Below, piece after piece: positions 1 to 6,952 of a stretch of 19,078 bases of DNA (the stretch's first letter is position 1; each line of letters opens with the position of its first letter). The notes under the pieces were generated by a model. It searched no databases and was not told the origin of the DNA. It worked only from the letters and a program-made list of their open reading frames with translations. Both the position numbers and the translations under genes were made by a program. Source of the DNA: an uncultured Clostridia bacterium (GTDB lineage: Bacteria > Bacillota > Clostridia > Christensenellales > Aristaeellaceae); the NCBI GenBank assembly GCA_934621485.1, contig CAKTUS010000045.1, positions 1 to 19,078 of the forward strand, given 5' to 3'.

Positions 1-527
1 GCACGGAAAGCTGCGGCAAAACGACCCTGACCAAGTGTCTGGCCAAGCTGTACAACACCTCCTGGTCGGAGGAGGTAGGCCGCTACTATGCCCGGGATTA
101 TCTGGGCAATGACGAAACCATCTATACCGACGAGGACTTCAGCCGCATCGCCCATATCCAGTACGAGCAGGATTACCACGCCCTGCGCACCGCCAATAAG
201 GTCTGCTTCTTTGACACCGACGCCACCTATACCGATTATTTCAGCGAGCTGTACATGGGCCACCGCAACGAGCTGGTGGAAAAGTACATCGACCATAACC
301 GCTACGACCTGCTGATTTACCTGACCCCGGATGTGAAATGGGTGGCCGACGGCCAGCGGCTGAACGGCGAGGAGGAGAAGCGCCGCAAGCTCAGCAAGCG
401 TTTATACGACATGTATGTCAGCTATGGCTTTGGCGGCAAAATCGTGGTGGTCAGCGGCAGCTACGAGCAGCGGCTGGCCCAGGCCATCGACCTGGTGGAT
501 ACCCTGCTGGAAGGCGCTCAGCCCTGA
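1..527 (+). CDS. nadR: NadR-like ribosylnicotinamide kinase domain (5'-truncated)
   Basis: The reading frame is open from base 3 to a TGA at 525-527; the start lies outside the window. The visible part opens with a P-loop (TESCGKTTL), then GRYYARDYL, then FFDTDATYTDYFSELYMGH, and later WVADGQRLNG. This order matches the C-terminal kinase domain of NadR proteins, which phosphorylates nicotinamide riboside to NMN. The missing N-terminal part would normally hold the NMN adenylyltransferase domain, and sometimes a helix-turn-helix. In Firmicutes such genes often sit beside the PnuC transporter, which cannot be checked here. The kinase assignment is firm; whether the full protein is bifunctional is inference. 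Confidence 0.82.
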   Translation, partial: TESCGKTTLTKCLAKLYNTSWSEEVGRYYARDYLGNDETIYTDEDFSRIAHIQYEQDYHALRTANKVCFFDTDATYTDYFSELYMGHRNELVEKYIDHNRYDLLIYLTPDVKWVADGQRLNGEEEKRRKLSKRLYDMYVSYGFGGKIVVVSGSYEQRLAQAIDLVDTLLEGAQP

Positions 528-562
528 AAAGGTACCAATTTTTCCATCTCCCTTTTTCGCTA

Positions 563-591
563 TTGACAGGGCGGGCAAGGGTCCCTATAAT
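563..591 (+). promoter_or_regulatory. Consensus sigma-A promoter for the 6S-like RNA
   Basis: TTGACA at 563-568 and TATAAT at 586-591 are separated by exactly 17 bp, so both hexamers match consensus perfectly. The predicted start is near 598. No ORF with a ribosome binding site follows; the transcript would run into the structured RNA and end at the terminator by 826. This is what a highly expressed stable RNA gene should look like. Confidence 0.85.
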
Positions 592-597
592 AGGAAC

Positions 598-797
598 AGA
601 GCTTCCTGAGGTGTGCGCCAGGGCCTTGTTTTTACCCACATCATCTTAAACGGAGCCCGCGTTCGTTGGCAGGATGTCATGCCCCCGTTTCTTTTGAAAT
701 CGCCAGGGGAAGGCAGAGCGCCATGGTAGGGCAACCGGCCTGCTAAACATAGCGGGTGAAAAAACGGGTACAGCGGCACTTTGGGTCTCCATGAGCT
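598..797 (+). ncRNA. ssrS: Probable 6S RNA
   Basis: A roughly 200-nt transcript lies between a perfect promoter and an intrinsic terminator, and it has no coding potential with a ribosome site. Its 5' part contains CTGAGGTGTGCGC, close to the CTGAGATGTTCGC near the 5' end of E. coli 6S RNA. Its 3' part contains GGTACAGCGGCA followed by GGGTCTCC, close to the GGTTACAG...GCGGCATCTCGG tail of E. coli 6S. The two ends can pair imperfectly (AGCT with AGCT; GTGC..C with GGCAC), leaving a large central bubble. 6S RNA mimics an open promoter and binds housekeeping RNA polymerase. Identification is from remembered motifs and architecture, not from a covariance search; exact ends are estimates. Confidence 0.72.
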
Positions 798-826
798 TAC
801 CATCAGTCGGATGGAGGCTCTTTTTT
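793..826 (+). terminator. Intrinsic terminator of the 6S-like RNA
   Basis: GAGC (793-796) pairs with GCTC (817-820) and CCATC (800-804) with GATGG (810-814), across a small TTA/AG internal loop and the hairpin loop AGTCG. Six T residues (821-826) follow. It separates the RNA gene from the deoC promoter. Confidence 0.75.
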
Positions 827-827
827 G

Positions 828-856
828 TTGCCTTCTTTGACATAACGTGGTATCAT
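828..856 (+). promoter_or_regulatory. Candidate deoC promoter (extended -10)
   Basis: TTGCCT (828-833) and TATCAT (851-856) are 17 bp apart, and the -10 is preceded by TGG, giving an extended -10. A separate TTGACA at 837-842 is too close to this -10 to be its partner. The promoter begins just after the 6S terminator, so deoC is probably transcribed independently. Confidence 0.5.
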
Positions 857-891
857 TTTCCGGGAGTCCAATTCAAAAAAGGAGAAACATC

Positions 892-1551
892 ATGAAAAAA
901 GCCGAAATTGCCGCCATGATTGACCATACCCTGCTGAAGGCTTTTGCCACCAAGCCGCAGATTGAGCAGCTCTGCAAGGAAGCCGCCGAATATCACTTTG
1001 CCTCGGTGTGTGTAAACCCTGCCTATGTAGCCCTGGCAGCCCGGCAGCTGAAGGGAACGGGGGTAAAGGTATGCACCGTTATCGGCTTTCCGTTGGGAGC
1101 CAACACCTCCGCCGCCAAGGCTTTTGAAACCAGGGACGCCATTCAAAACGGCGCGGATGAGGTGGACATGGTTATCAACGTAGGAGCCATGAAATCCGGC
1201 GACTATGAGCTGGTGGAAAAAGACATTCAAGCCGTCGTGGACGCCGCCAACGGCACCCTTGTGAAGGTCATTATCGAAACCTGCTATTTGACCGATGAAG
1301 AAAAGATCGTCGCCTGCAAGGCCGCCGCCAAGGCCGGCGCAAATTTTGTGAAAACCTCAACCGGCTTTGGCACCGGCGGCGCTACTCCTGCCGATGTGGC
1401 CCTGATGCGCAAAAGCATTCCCGATACGATGAAGGTGAAGGCTTCCGGCGGGGTTCACAACTACGATGAAGCCATGGCCGTTATCCAGGCCGGCGCCAGC
1501 CGCATTGGCGCCAGCGCAGGCATGGCCATTGTGGCCGCTGCCGAGGATTGA
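892..1551 (+). CDS. deoC: Deoxyribose-phosphate aldolase
   Basis: This 219-residue protein cleaves 2-deoxyribose 5-phosphate to glyceraldehyde 3-phosphate and acetaldehyde in deoxynucleoside catabolism. It is a class I Schiff-base aldolase. The family signatures are present: DHTLL at 11-15, the GADEVDMVIN stretch at 87-96, the Schiff-base lysine in VKTSTGF (Lys154) and the second active-site lysine in VKASGG (Lys183). Length is normal for the short DeoC class. I chose the ATG at 892 because AAAGGAGAAACATC lies just upstream and the protein begins MKKAEIAAMIDH; an upstream in-frame start at 847 would add residues with no family match. No other nucleoside-salvage gene adjoins it, so it appears to be a single-gene unit. 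Confidence 0.97.
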   Translation: MKKAEIAAMIDHTLLKAFATKPQIEQLCKEAAEYHFASVCVNPAYVALAARQLKGTGVKVCTVIGFPLGANTSAAKAFETRDAIQNGADEVDMVINVGAMKSGDYELVEKDIQAVVDAANGTLVKVIIETCYLTDEEKIVACKAAAKAGANFVKTSTGFGTGGATPADVALMRKSIPDTMKVKASGGVHNYDEAMAVIQAGASRIGASAGMAIVAAAED

Positions 1552-1714
1552 GTCCTTAAACGCGAGTTTCCGGCATGCCTGCCGGCTTAGCCGTTGGTTT
1601 GACTAAGTCCCGCAAGGGCGTACAGGGTTCACACGCATTGAAAATCTGCCAACTGTACGGCTTTTACTGGCAGTCCCTAAAGGGACTGTCAGACTGTCGA
1701 AAAAAACGGATGGT

Positions 1715-1738
1715 ATCGGAGGGCTTCGGCCCTCCGAT
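1715..1738. repeat. Perfect inverted repeat with TTCG loop
   Basis: ATCGGAGGGC and GCCCTCCGAT form a 10-bp perfect stem closed by a stable TTCG tetraloop. It is flanked by direct repeats of AGA(C/G)TGTCGAA. There is no T-run after it, so it is not a typical terminator. Confidence 0.6.
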
Positions 1739-1851
1739 TCAGAGTGTCGAATAATTCCTCATTGGCCGCCATCGCCCGGAAGCAGCGCTTCGCTGGTTTG
1801 CAGGGAAAATGCCGCGGCATAAGGCTTAGGGGCTCCGCCCCTAAAACCCCG

Positions 1852-1872
1852 GCAGGAGGCACTGCCTCCTGC
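1852..1872. repeat. Near-perfect 21-bp palindrome
   Basis: GCAGGAGGCA and TGCCTCCTGC flank a single central C. It lies a few bases after another perfect stem, TTAGGGGC/GCCCCTAA at 1826-1844. No T-tract follows directly. The pair looks like part of a dispersed intergenic repeat rather than a gene-specific signal. Confidence 0.55.
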
Positions 1873-1895
1873 GCCTCCACTTTTTCAGCAACCTT

Positions 1896-1920
1896 AGCCC
1901 TGCTCGAAGCGGGGCTTTTT
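1896..1920 (+). terminator. Intrinsic terminator
   Basis: AGCCCTGC (1896-1903) pairs with GCGGGGCT (1909-1916), including one T-G pair, around the loop TCGAA. The T-run overlaps the stem end and continues to 1920. It is the first good plus-strand terminator after deoC, about 345 bases past the stop. Confidence 0.6.
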
Positions 1921-1924
1921 ACAA

Positions 1925-1968
1925 AAAAGCAGTTTGATTTTTCAAGCGCAGAAAATCAAACTGCTTTT
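1925..1968. terminator. Bidirectional terminator, 17-bp perfect stem
   Basis: Bases 1925-1941 and 1952-1968 are exact inverted copies (AAAAGCAGTTTGATTTT and its complement) around a 10-nt loop. The stem has T-rich ends on both strands, so it could stop plus-strand read-through from deoC and minus-strand read-through from the GNAT operon. Confidence 0.7.
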
Positions 1969-2379
1969 CGCTGTATGCTTTAGCGGAAACCTCCGCCTGT
2001 TTAGCCGGTGACGGCAAGAGAAAAAGAACTGAGAACGCTTGCAAATAGCCGTTGGGTTACCCTGTGAATGGTTTGCGGAGCAACGGATGCCGTTGTTTTT
2101 CACAATGCCGGTGTCTTGCCGCCTGGCGGTTAAGTGAGCGCTTGATTTGGAGAGAGGGCAAAAACGCTTGAGAACGACGGACAAACCCGCTCGAATCGCG
2201 TGTCGCCATGGTTCTTTATCAATAAAAGCTTTGGCCGCATCCTACGTCTTCCATTTTGCGCCTGCCTTTGATACGCTGCTTTGCCAGCGCCGCTGAGCCG
2301 ATGAGGTAACCCTCTAGCAGGCGGAAACCCTGCCAATTCGATTTCTCCGGCGTTCCCGAAACGCCCCCTGAATGAAGCC

Positions 2380-2928
2380 TTACAAGGGCTTGCGCATGAA
2401 AATGGCTTTTCGGCTGGAGCCGTCCTTCAGGCGGAAGGCGTCCGGATGTTCGCCCATCACCTCAAAACCCATCTTCCGGTACAGGGCGAAGGCCCGCTCA
2501 TTCCCTTCAATCATTTCCAATTCCAGCTGACACACGCCCTCCCGCTGTCTGGCCGTTTCAATCATTTCGGCAAAAAGCGCCGTCCCGATGCCCACTCCCC
2601 AATACTCCTTAAGCAGGCCGATCATTACTGCGGCGCGATGCCGGGTTTTCATGGAATTCATGAAGATGATTTGACAGTTTCCCGCGATTTTCCCCTCCAC
2701 CGTACACACAATCATCAGGCTGTTCGGGTCCTCCAGAGTGTTCTGCAAGTATGCCGTCTCGCCTTTGACCGCGTACTCCATTTCCTCGGGATATCTGGCC
2801 AGGTAATCCGTTTCGCCGCAGGCTTTTTGTAAATATGCCACCATCTCGGCGGCGTCCCCGGCGCAGGGAGCTCTCAGCAATGCCTGGCGTCCGTCTTTGA
2901 GCGTGATGCTTTTGGTTTCATACTTCAT
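2380..2928 (-). CDS. GNAT-family N-acetyltransferase
   Basis: The 182-residue product has the acetyl-CoA binding motif of the GCN5-related fold, IGLLKEYWGVGIG at 103-115, followed by the typical C-terminal stretch NERAFALYRKMGF at 143-155. The overall form is that of RimJ/RimL- or MccE-like single-domain acetyltransferases; the acceptor substrate cannot be read from the sequence. The start at 2928 is preceded by AGAGGAAAGC on the minus strand. Its ATG overlaps the TGA of the upstream methyltransferase gene (ATGA), indicating translational coupling. A longer in-frame start at 3069 would run through the methyltransferase gene and is rejected. Confidence 0.9.
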   Translation of the reverse strand: MKYETKSITLKDGRQALLRAPCAGDAAEMVAYLQKACGETDYLARYPEEMEYAVKGETAYLQNTLEDPNSLMIVCTVEGKIAGNCQIIFMNSMKTRHRAAVMIGLLKEYWGVGIGTALFAEMIETARQREGVCQLELEMIEGNERAFALYRKMGFEVMGEHPDAFRLKDGSSRKAIFMRKPL

Positions 2929-3527
2929 TTGCTTTCCTCTTTTCTTCTGCCCAAATATCGCAGCGTGTGTTTCCGATAGGCCCGATACGCTTCCCCGAAG
3001 GTAGCTTCCATGTAGGCTTCCTCCTGCAAAATCTGCAAATGGAGCATGACCATGGCAAACAGGGAACACGTAAGCGTCAACGGGTTTCCATACATCAGCA
3101 GCTCTCCGGCATACATCAAATCAAACCCCAGGAAAGCCGGATTGCGGCTGAAAGCATAGATGCCGCCGGTTACCAGCTTGGTTTGATCCTTTTCGGGAAT
3201 CCCGGCCCGCCAGCTATCCTTCATGCAAAGGACGGCCGCCATGAATACCGCATCGCCTGCCAGCGCAACGCAAAAGCCAACCAAACGAACCGCGCCTGGC
3301 AGCAAACTCCATTCCAAAGCAATGGACAGCAGCTGGGCCAGTACCACGCTTACCACGGCCACTCCCATCAGCGTTTCCACGCGATGAAGGTTCTTTTCCT
3401 TTCTGCGGCCAATCTGATTGGTCTGGATTCCCTGCCTTTTCTGCATCCACAGCTTTCCGTAATAAACGCCATAAAACAACGCCAGCGCCAGCAAAGCCAG
3501 CCACCGGTATGGCACGGTCTGTCTCAT
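2925..3527 (-). CDS. Isoprenylcysteine methyltransferase-like membrane protein
   Basis: This protein of 200 residues has about four hydrophobic segments (near 7-24, 53-71, 80-99 and 149-168). It also has the C-terminal signature of the ICMT/phospholipid methyltransferase family: GGIYAFSRNPAFLG (about 121-134) and EEAYMEATFGEAYRAY (169-184). Bacterial members are integral membrane enzymes presumed to use S-adenosylmethionine; most have no known substrate. The start at 3527 is chosen because GGAGGAAGCGGG lies immediately upstream. The upstream in-frame ATG at 3599 would put the -10 element inside the gene. It is the first gene of a two-gene operon with the acetyltransferase. Confidence 0.88.
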   Translation of the reverse strand: MRQTVPYRWLALLALALFYGVYYGKLWMQKRQGIQTNQIGRRKEKNLHRVETLMGVAVVSVVLAQLLSIALEWSLLPGAVRLVGFCVALAGDAVFMAAVLCMKDSWRAGIPEKDQTKLVTGGIYAFSRNPAFLGFDLMYAGELLMYGNPLTLTCSLFAMVMLHLQILQEEAYMEATFGEAYRAYRKHTLRYLGRRKEESK

Positions 3528-3579
3528 CCCGCTTCCTCCGTTTTTTCTTAGCAGCGGCCGTACAGCCGCCGGTTTCACA

Positions 3580-3609
3580 AGTATACCATTTTTCTCCATT
3601 CTATTGCAA
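3580..3609 (-). promoter_or_regulatory. Promoter of methyltransferase-acetyltransferase operon
   Basis: On the minus strand, TTGCAA (3604-3609) and TATACT (3580-3585) are 18 bp apart. TGG precedes the -10, making it an extended -10. The transcript start would fall about 45 bases before the chosen ATG at 3527. Confidence 0.6.
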
Positions 3610-3700
3610 GCGAAAGGGCGTTGCCTTTACGGCAAGACGGAACCAAACGTTTGTGGCCTGCCTTACCCCGAACCGTTCTTGCAAGCTTGATGAAGAAGGG

Positions 3701-3728
3701 TTGCGGGAAGGATTTTTTGTGATATAAT
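3701..3728 (+). promoter_or_regulatory. Promoter of the DUF134-NifX fusion gene
   Basis: TTGCGG (3701-3706) and a perfect TATAAT (3723-3728) are separated by 16 bp. The predicted start falls within or next to the palindrome at 3728-3741, so a protein bound there would block transcription. Confidence 0.6.
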
Positions 3729-3741
3729 CGGTATATACCGA
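3728..3741. promoter_or_regulatory. Perfect 14-bp palindrome, candidate operator
   Basis: TCGGTATATACCGA is a complete 14-bp palindrome overlapping the last base of the -10 and the expected transcription start. A dimeric regulator bound here would repress. The gene it controls encodes a helix-turn-helix domain, so autoregulation is a natural guess, but nothing in the sequence proves it. Confidence 0.5.
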
Positions 3742-3758
3742 AAACAAGGAGGCGTGAT

Positions 3759-4520
3759 ATGCCAAGGCCACAGCGTTGCCGAAGAAGCTGCCAGCAAACG
3801 CCGTTTGATTCCTTTTTCCCACAGGGCGGCGGCAGAGGCGAGCCTATCGTGCTCACGCTGGACGAATACGAAACGCTTCGGCTGATAGACCTGGAAGAAA
3901 AAAGCCATGAGCAATGCGCCCTGCAAATGGATATTGCCCGTTCTACGGTGCAGGAAATTTATGAAAGCGCGCGCCGCAAGGTTTCCGCCTGCCTGGTGCA
4001 TGGGAAAAGGCTGCGCATTGCAGGGGGCAATTGCCGCATCTGCAACGGTCGGGAGCAGGGGCGGTGCGGCTGCTGCCAGCACATCCCCCTTTCTTTGAAC
4101 AAAAAACAAAAAGGAGATACCCTCATGAAAATTGCCATTCCTTACGAAAACGGTCAGGTTTTTCAGCATTTTGGTCATACGGAGCAGTTTAAGCTGTACA
4201 CCGTAGAAGACGGCAAGCTCACCGCCAGCGAAGTCGTATCCACCAACGGCAGCGGTCATGGCGCATTGGCCGGCTTTCTCATGAGCCACGGCGTGGATAC
4301 GCTCCTCTGCGGAGGCATTGGCAGCGGCGCGCAGGCGGCCCTGGCTCAAATGGGGATTCGCCTCTACGGCGGCGTTACCGGAGAGGCGGATGAGGCGCTG
4401 CGCTCCTTCCTTGAGGGGCGGCTGCGCTGCGACCCGGAGGTGCGCTGCGCCCATCATGCCCATCATTCTGACGAGCACGCCTGCGGAGAACACGGCTGTG
4501 GCCAGCACGGCTGCCACTAA
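3759..4520 (+). CDS. DUF134 (UPF0251) protein fused to NifX-like domain
   Basis: The 253-residue product joins two families that are usually separate. Residues 1 to about 90 match DUF134/UPF0251: MPRP start, LTLDEYETLRLIDLE at 32-46, and a helix-turn-helix including IARSTVQEIYESARRK. Next comes a cysteine cluster (Cys92, 95, 103, 105, 106). Residues 123 to about 222 match the dinitrogenase iron-molybdenum cofactor (NifX/NafY-like) family: MKIAIPYENGQVFQHFGH and LLCGGIGSGA. The tail (224-253) is rich in His and Cys, with HHAHH and repeated HGC. The start has AAGGAGGCGTGAT upstream. A second strong ribosome site lies in frame before Met123. A role in metal or Fe-S handling and its regulation is inferred; no nif genes are nearby. 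Confidence 0.9.
   Translation: MPRPQRCRRSCQQTPFDSFFPQGGGRGEPIVLTLDEYETLRLIDLEEKSHEQCALQMDIARSTVQEIYESARRKVSACLVHGKRLRIAGGNCRICNGREQGRCGCCQHIPLSLNKKQKGDTLMKIAIPYENGQVFQHFGHTEQFKLYTVEDGKLTASEVVSTNGSGHGALAGFLMSHGVDTLLCGGIGSGAQAALAQMGIRLYGGVTGEADEALRSFLEGRLRCDPEVRCAHHAHHSDEHACGEHGCGQHGCH
4109..4127 (+). promoter_or_regulatory. Internal in-frame ribosome binding site and ATG
   Basis: AAAAGGAGATACCCTC directly precedes the ATG at 4125-4127, which is codon 123 of the DUF134-NifX gene and the natural first residue of the NifX-like domain. The spacing is good. Either the NifX-like part is also made as a separate protein, or two formerly separate genes lost the intervening stop. Confidence 0.65.
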
Positions 4521-4594
4521 AGCCGCGTTCTTTTTAGCAAACGCTCTTGTAAAGGCGGCGGCGTTGACTGCTGCTTTCCACACAATTCATATTC

Positions 4595-4629
4595 AAAAGC
4601 GCCGTCCAAGCATGGTTCGGCGCTTTTTT
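4595..4629 (+). terminator. Intrinsic terminator after the DUF134-NifX gene
   Basis: AAAAGCGCCG (4595-4604) and CGGCGCTTTT (4618-4627) form a perfect 10-bp stem, and the T-run continues to 4629. It lies 75 bases past the stop codon. Confidence 0.85.
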
Positions 4630-4738
4630 AACAGGCTTGCCGCCGGGTTTTTCTGATCATCTTCCAAAAACCGGATCTTTTTCTGCGTCCGTCCTTCTGT
4701 TCCCAAAGTCGAAACGACTCATCGCTTCTTCATGATTT

Positions 4739-5569
4739 TCAAGGATTTCGTTTTTCCGCTACCGGAAGGCTGATTTCTGTGACAAACTTTTGCGGGTCGC
4801 TGGTAAGTCCGTAGTCAATCATGGTAATTTCTCTGGAAAAGCCGCTGACGGTAAGTCCGCGGGCCCGCACCTCAGCCATAAGCCGGCGGTACTGCTCCGG
4901 CGCTTCCGCATGCCCGCCGCAGAAGCGCACGGACAGGCTGGGTGTACAGGGCAGCCGCATGGTTGGTCCGGAAAAGCTATCCTCCTCGTCCAGCATCAAA
5001 AAAAGGCCGTCATATTGGTCAAAGCAGCCTTGGTTCAGTTTTTCGGCGGAAATGCTCACGCCCACCTTTCCCAAAAAGACGGAGGCCTCCCGCTGGGCCT
5101 GCTCCAGTTTGCGGATGGGCGCTTCCATATCTAAAAAATGATGAATTTGCAAGGTTTGACTCACCCATGCCAAACGGCAGGCGGGCAGCTGCTTACCGGA
5201 AATCACGCCGATGACCGAGTTCTTTGCATCCCGAATCTGGCGAAGCCGGTTGTCGATTTTTCGCTCCACCCGCTTTAACTCCTGCTGCCGGTCAACCACC
5301 GCTTTCTTCTGCTGAAGCAGCTTTTCTTCAATCCGCTCTACGTCGCGGTTTTGCAAAAAATCCGCAATATCGGAAAGCGGCATATCCAGCGCCCGGAGAT
5401 ACCGAATGGTGTTGAGCACCTCAAACTGGCGCACGCTGTAATAGCGGTAGCCCGTATGAGAATCCACCGTTTCCGGCGTCAGCAGCCCCAGCGCTTCATA
5501 GTGGCGCAGACTGCTCATGCTTGTATGAAACAGGCGGGCCATATCGCCAATGCGAAACAGTTTATCCAT
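4739..5569 (-). CDS. MerR-family regulator with GyrI/BmrR-like effector domain
   Basis: The 276-residue protein begins with a MerR winged helix (RIGDMARLFHTSMSSLRHYE, then GLL.PE....TGYRYYS). A long coiled-coil helix rich in Lys, Glu and Gln follows at about 80-120, and then a C-terminal effector-binding domain of the GyrI/BmrR type. Such proteins sense lipophilic cations or other small molecules and activate efflux genes by twisting DNA at a long-spacer promoter. The start at 5569 follows GGAGGAAACGCTC. The gene's first 8 bases overlap the end of the MATE gene (ATGGATAA), so the two are co-translated. Upstream extension of the frame lies inside the MATE gene and is rejected. Confidence 0.92.
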   Translation of the reverse strand: MDKLFRIGDMARLFHTSMSSLRHYEALGLLTPETVDSHTGYRYYSVRQFEVLNTIRYLRALDMPLSDIADFLQNRDVERIEEKLLQQKKAVVDRQQELKRVERKIDNRLRQIRDAKNSVIGVISGKQLPACRLAWVSQTLQIHHFLDMEAPIRKLEQAQREASVFLGKVGVSISAEKLNQGCFDQYDGLFLMLDEEDSFSGPTMRLPCTPSLSVRFCGGHAEAPEQYRRLMAEVRARGLTVSGFSREITMIDYGLTSDPQKFVTEISLPVAEKRNP

Positions 5570-6917
5570 GAGCGTTTCCTCCTGCCATCCCCCTGCTCCG
5601 GCGCTGCAAAAGGGCAAAAGCAACGCAACAGATGAGCACAGACACCAGTGAACCGGCAGCCGTGGCCAGGCCCATGGGCAGCAGGGTTTGGGGAAACAGC
5701 GTGGAGGCCAGATATACCCCGGGAACCCGTACCAATGCAATGGCGATTACATTGTGCAAAAACGACAACCCCGAGCGGCCAACGGCACAGAAATACCCGC
5801 TGAAGCTGAAATGCACTCCGGCAAACAGACAATCCCAAATATAGCCCTGCAAATACTGGCCGCCCGCCGCTATCGCCGCCTCATCCGCCGTAAACAGCGC
5901 CACCACAGGCCGGGCAATCCACTGCATGAGCACCGCTGCCGTCAGCCCAAAGCCAGCCGCAATCATCATGGCATATTTCAGCGTTTGAACAGCACGCGCG
6001 GGTTTGCCTGCCCCTATGTTCTGCGCCCCTAAAGCCGAAACGGTGGACAGCATGGAGGAGGGAACCAAAAACAGAAAGCTGATCACCTTTTCCACAATGC
6101 CTACAGCGGCCGCGTCCGTCAATCCCCGATGGTTGGCAATGATGGTAATCACGATAAAAGCCACTTGAATCAGCCCATCCTGAAGGGCAATGGGTACGCC
6201 TATGGAAAGGATGCTTCCCATCACATCCCTTTGAGGCCGACAGGTTTCCTTGGTCAACGCAAGTCCGCCTTTTTTGCTTTTTACGGTCCACAGCGCTATT
6301 CCCACGCTGATTGCCTGAGCCAGGGTGGTGCCAAACGCAGCGCCGGCAGGCCCCAGATGAAATGCGCCCATAAACAGGTAGTCCAGCGCAATATTGGCCG
6401 CGCATGCCACCGCAATAAAGGACAGGGGGCTTTTGCTGTCGCCCATTCCGCGAAAGATGGCACTGAGAATATTATAAGCCGTAATCAAAGGAATACCGCT
6501 GAAGCAGATGACGAGATAGCGCGCCGTGCCTGCCACAGCCTCCTCCGGCGTAGCCATGACCGCCACAATGGGGCGCACGAGCATCAGCAGCACAGCCGTC
6601 AGCACCAGCGACAGCGTCATAAACAGCGTAACGGTATTTCCAACGCCCCGCGCCGCCCTTTGGCGGTCGCCGCCGCCCACCGCCTGGCCAATAAGTACTG
6701 TAGGCCCCATGGCAAGGCCCACGATCATCACCGTCAGCATGTGCATCACCTGGCTGCCCACCGATACCGCCGTGGTGCCCGCCACGCCTTCATATTGGCC
6801 AATGATGAATAAGTCCGCCATGCCATACAGCGTCTGTAAAAAGTAAGACAGCAGATAAGGCAGCGAAAAAACCAGCACATTGCGAAAAACGCTTCCCGTG
6901 GTTAAGTTCCTTTCCAT
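5562..6917 (-). CDS. MATE-family multidrug efflux transporter
   Basis: The 451-residue integral membrane protein has the size and hydrophobic pattern of the roughly 12-helix MATE family (NorM/DinF/MepA group). Typical pieces are SLPYLLSYFLQTLYGMADL near the start, AIFRGMGDSKSPL in the middle and ALGAQNIGAGKPARA in the second half. These transporters export cationic drugs in exchange for sodium or protons. The ATG at 6917 has GGGAGGAGGACG upstream. It is the first gene of a two-gene operon; its regulator gene overlaps its 3' end by 8 bases. Substrate is not predictable, but the BmrR-like partner suggests organic cations. Confidence 0.95.
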   Translation of the reverse strand: MERNLTTGSVFRNVLVFSLPYLLSYFLQTLYGMADLFIIGQYEGVAGTTAVSVGSQVMHMLTVMIVGLAMGPTVLIGQAVGGGDRQRAARGVGNTVTLFMTLSLVLTAVLLMLVRPIVAVMATPEEAVAGTARYLVICFSGIPLITAYNILSAIFRGMGDSKSPLSFIAVACAANIALDYLFMGAFHLGPAGAAFGTTLAQAISVGIALWTVKSKKGGLALTKETCRPQRDVMGSILSIGVPIALQDGLIQVAFIVITIIANHRGLTDAAAVGIVEKVISFLFLVPSSMLSTVSALGAQNIGAGKPARAVQTLKYAMMIAAGFGLTAAVLMQWIARPVVALFTADEAAIAAGGQYLQGYIWDCLFAGVHFSFSGYFCAVGRSGLSFLHNVIAIALVRVPGVYLASTLFPQTLLPMGLATAAGSLVSVLICCVAFALLQRRSRGMAGGNAHG

Positions 6918-6952
6918 AATATCGGCGTCCTCCTCCCGATGGTTTCTTTTGT

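Larger units (their letters stand above)
1552..2379. other. Gene-free, hairpin-rich intergenic region
   Basis: No convincing coding frame is found in these 828 bases. The first half holds a run of perfect or near-perfect stems: 1570-1585 (CCGGCA/TGCCGG), 1667-1692, 1715-1738 (10-bp stem with a TTCG loop), 1826-1844 (TTAGGGGC/GCCCCTAA), 1852-1872 (GCAGGAGGCA/TGCCTCCTGC, 1-nt loop), 1896-1920 and 1925-1968. Direct copies of AGA(C/G)TGTCGAA at 1691-1701 and 1741-1751 flank the 1715-1738 stem. From 1990 to 2379 the sequence is less structured, with a CAACGG-ATG-CCGTTG stem plus T5 at 2081-2100 and a GGCGTT/AACGCC stem at 2349-2365. It may be a cluster of small intergenic repeats or decayed DNA. 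Confidence 0.6.

Noticed and set aside
88..315. A 75-codon frame overlapping the NadR-like gene
   Set aside because: Thr/Ser/Pro-rich out-of-frame shadow of the kinase coding sequence.
1552..1970. CRISPR array or tandem repeat
   Set aside because: The stems differ from each other in sequence and spacing; there are no regular repeat-spacer units and no cas genes.
2446..3551. Plus-strand frames opposite the acetyltransferase and methyltransferase
   Set aside because: The minus-strand genes have family motifs, well-placed ribosome sites and an ATGA coupling; the plus frames have none.
3663..4583. A 306-codon minus-strand frame opposite the DUF134-NifX gene
   Set aside because: The plus-strand product has clear family motifs, a promoter and ribosome sites; the minus frame is low-complexity Ala-rich sequence.
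4708..4719. GTCG-AAA-CGAC stem as a terminator for the merR gene
   Set aside because: The stem is only 4 bp and the following T-run on the minus strand is three bases long, so it is too weak to call.
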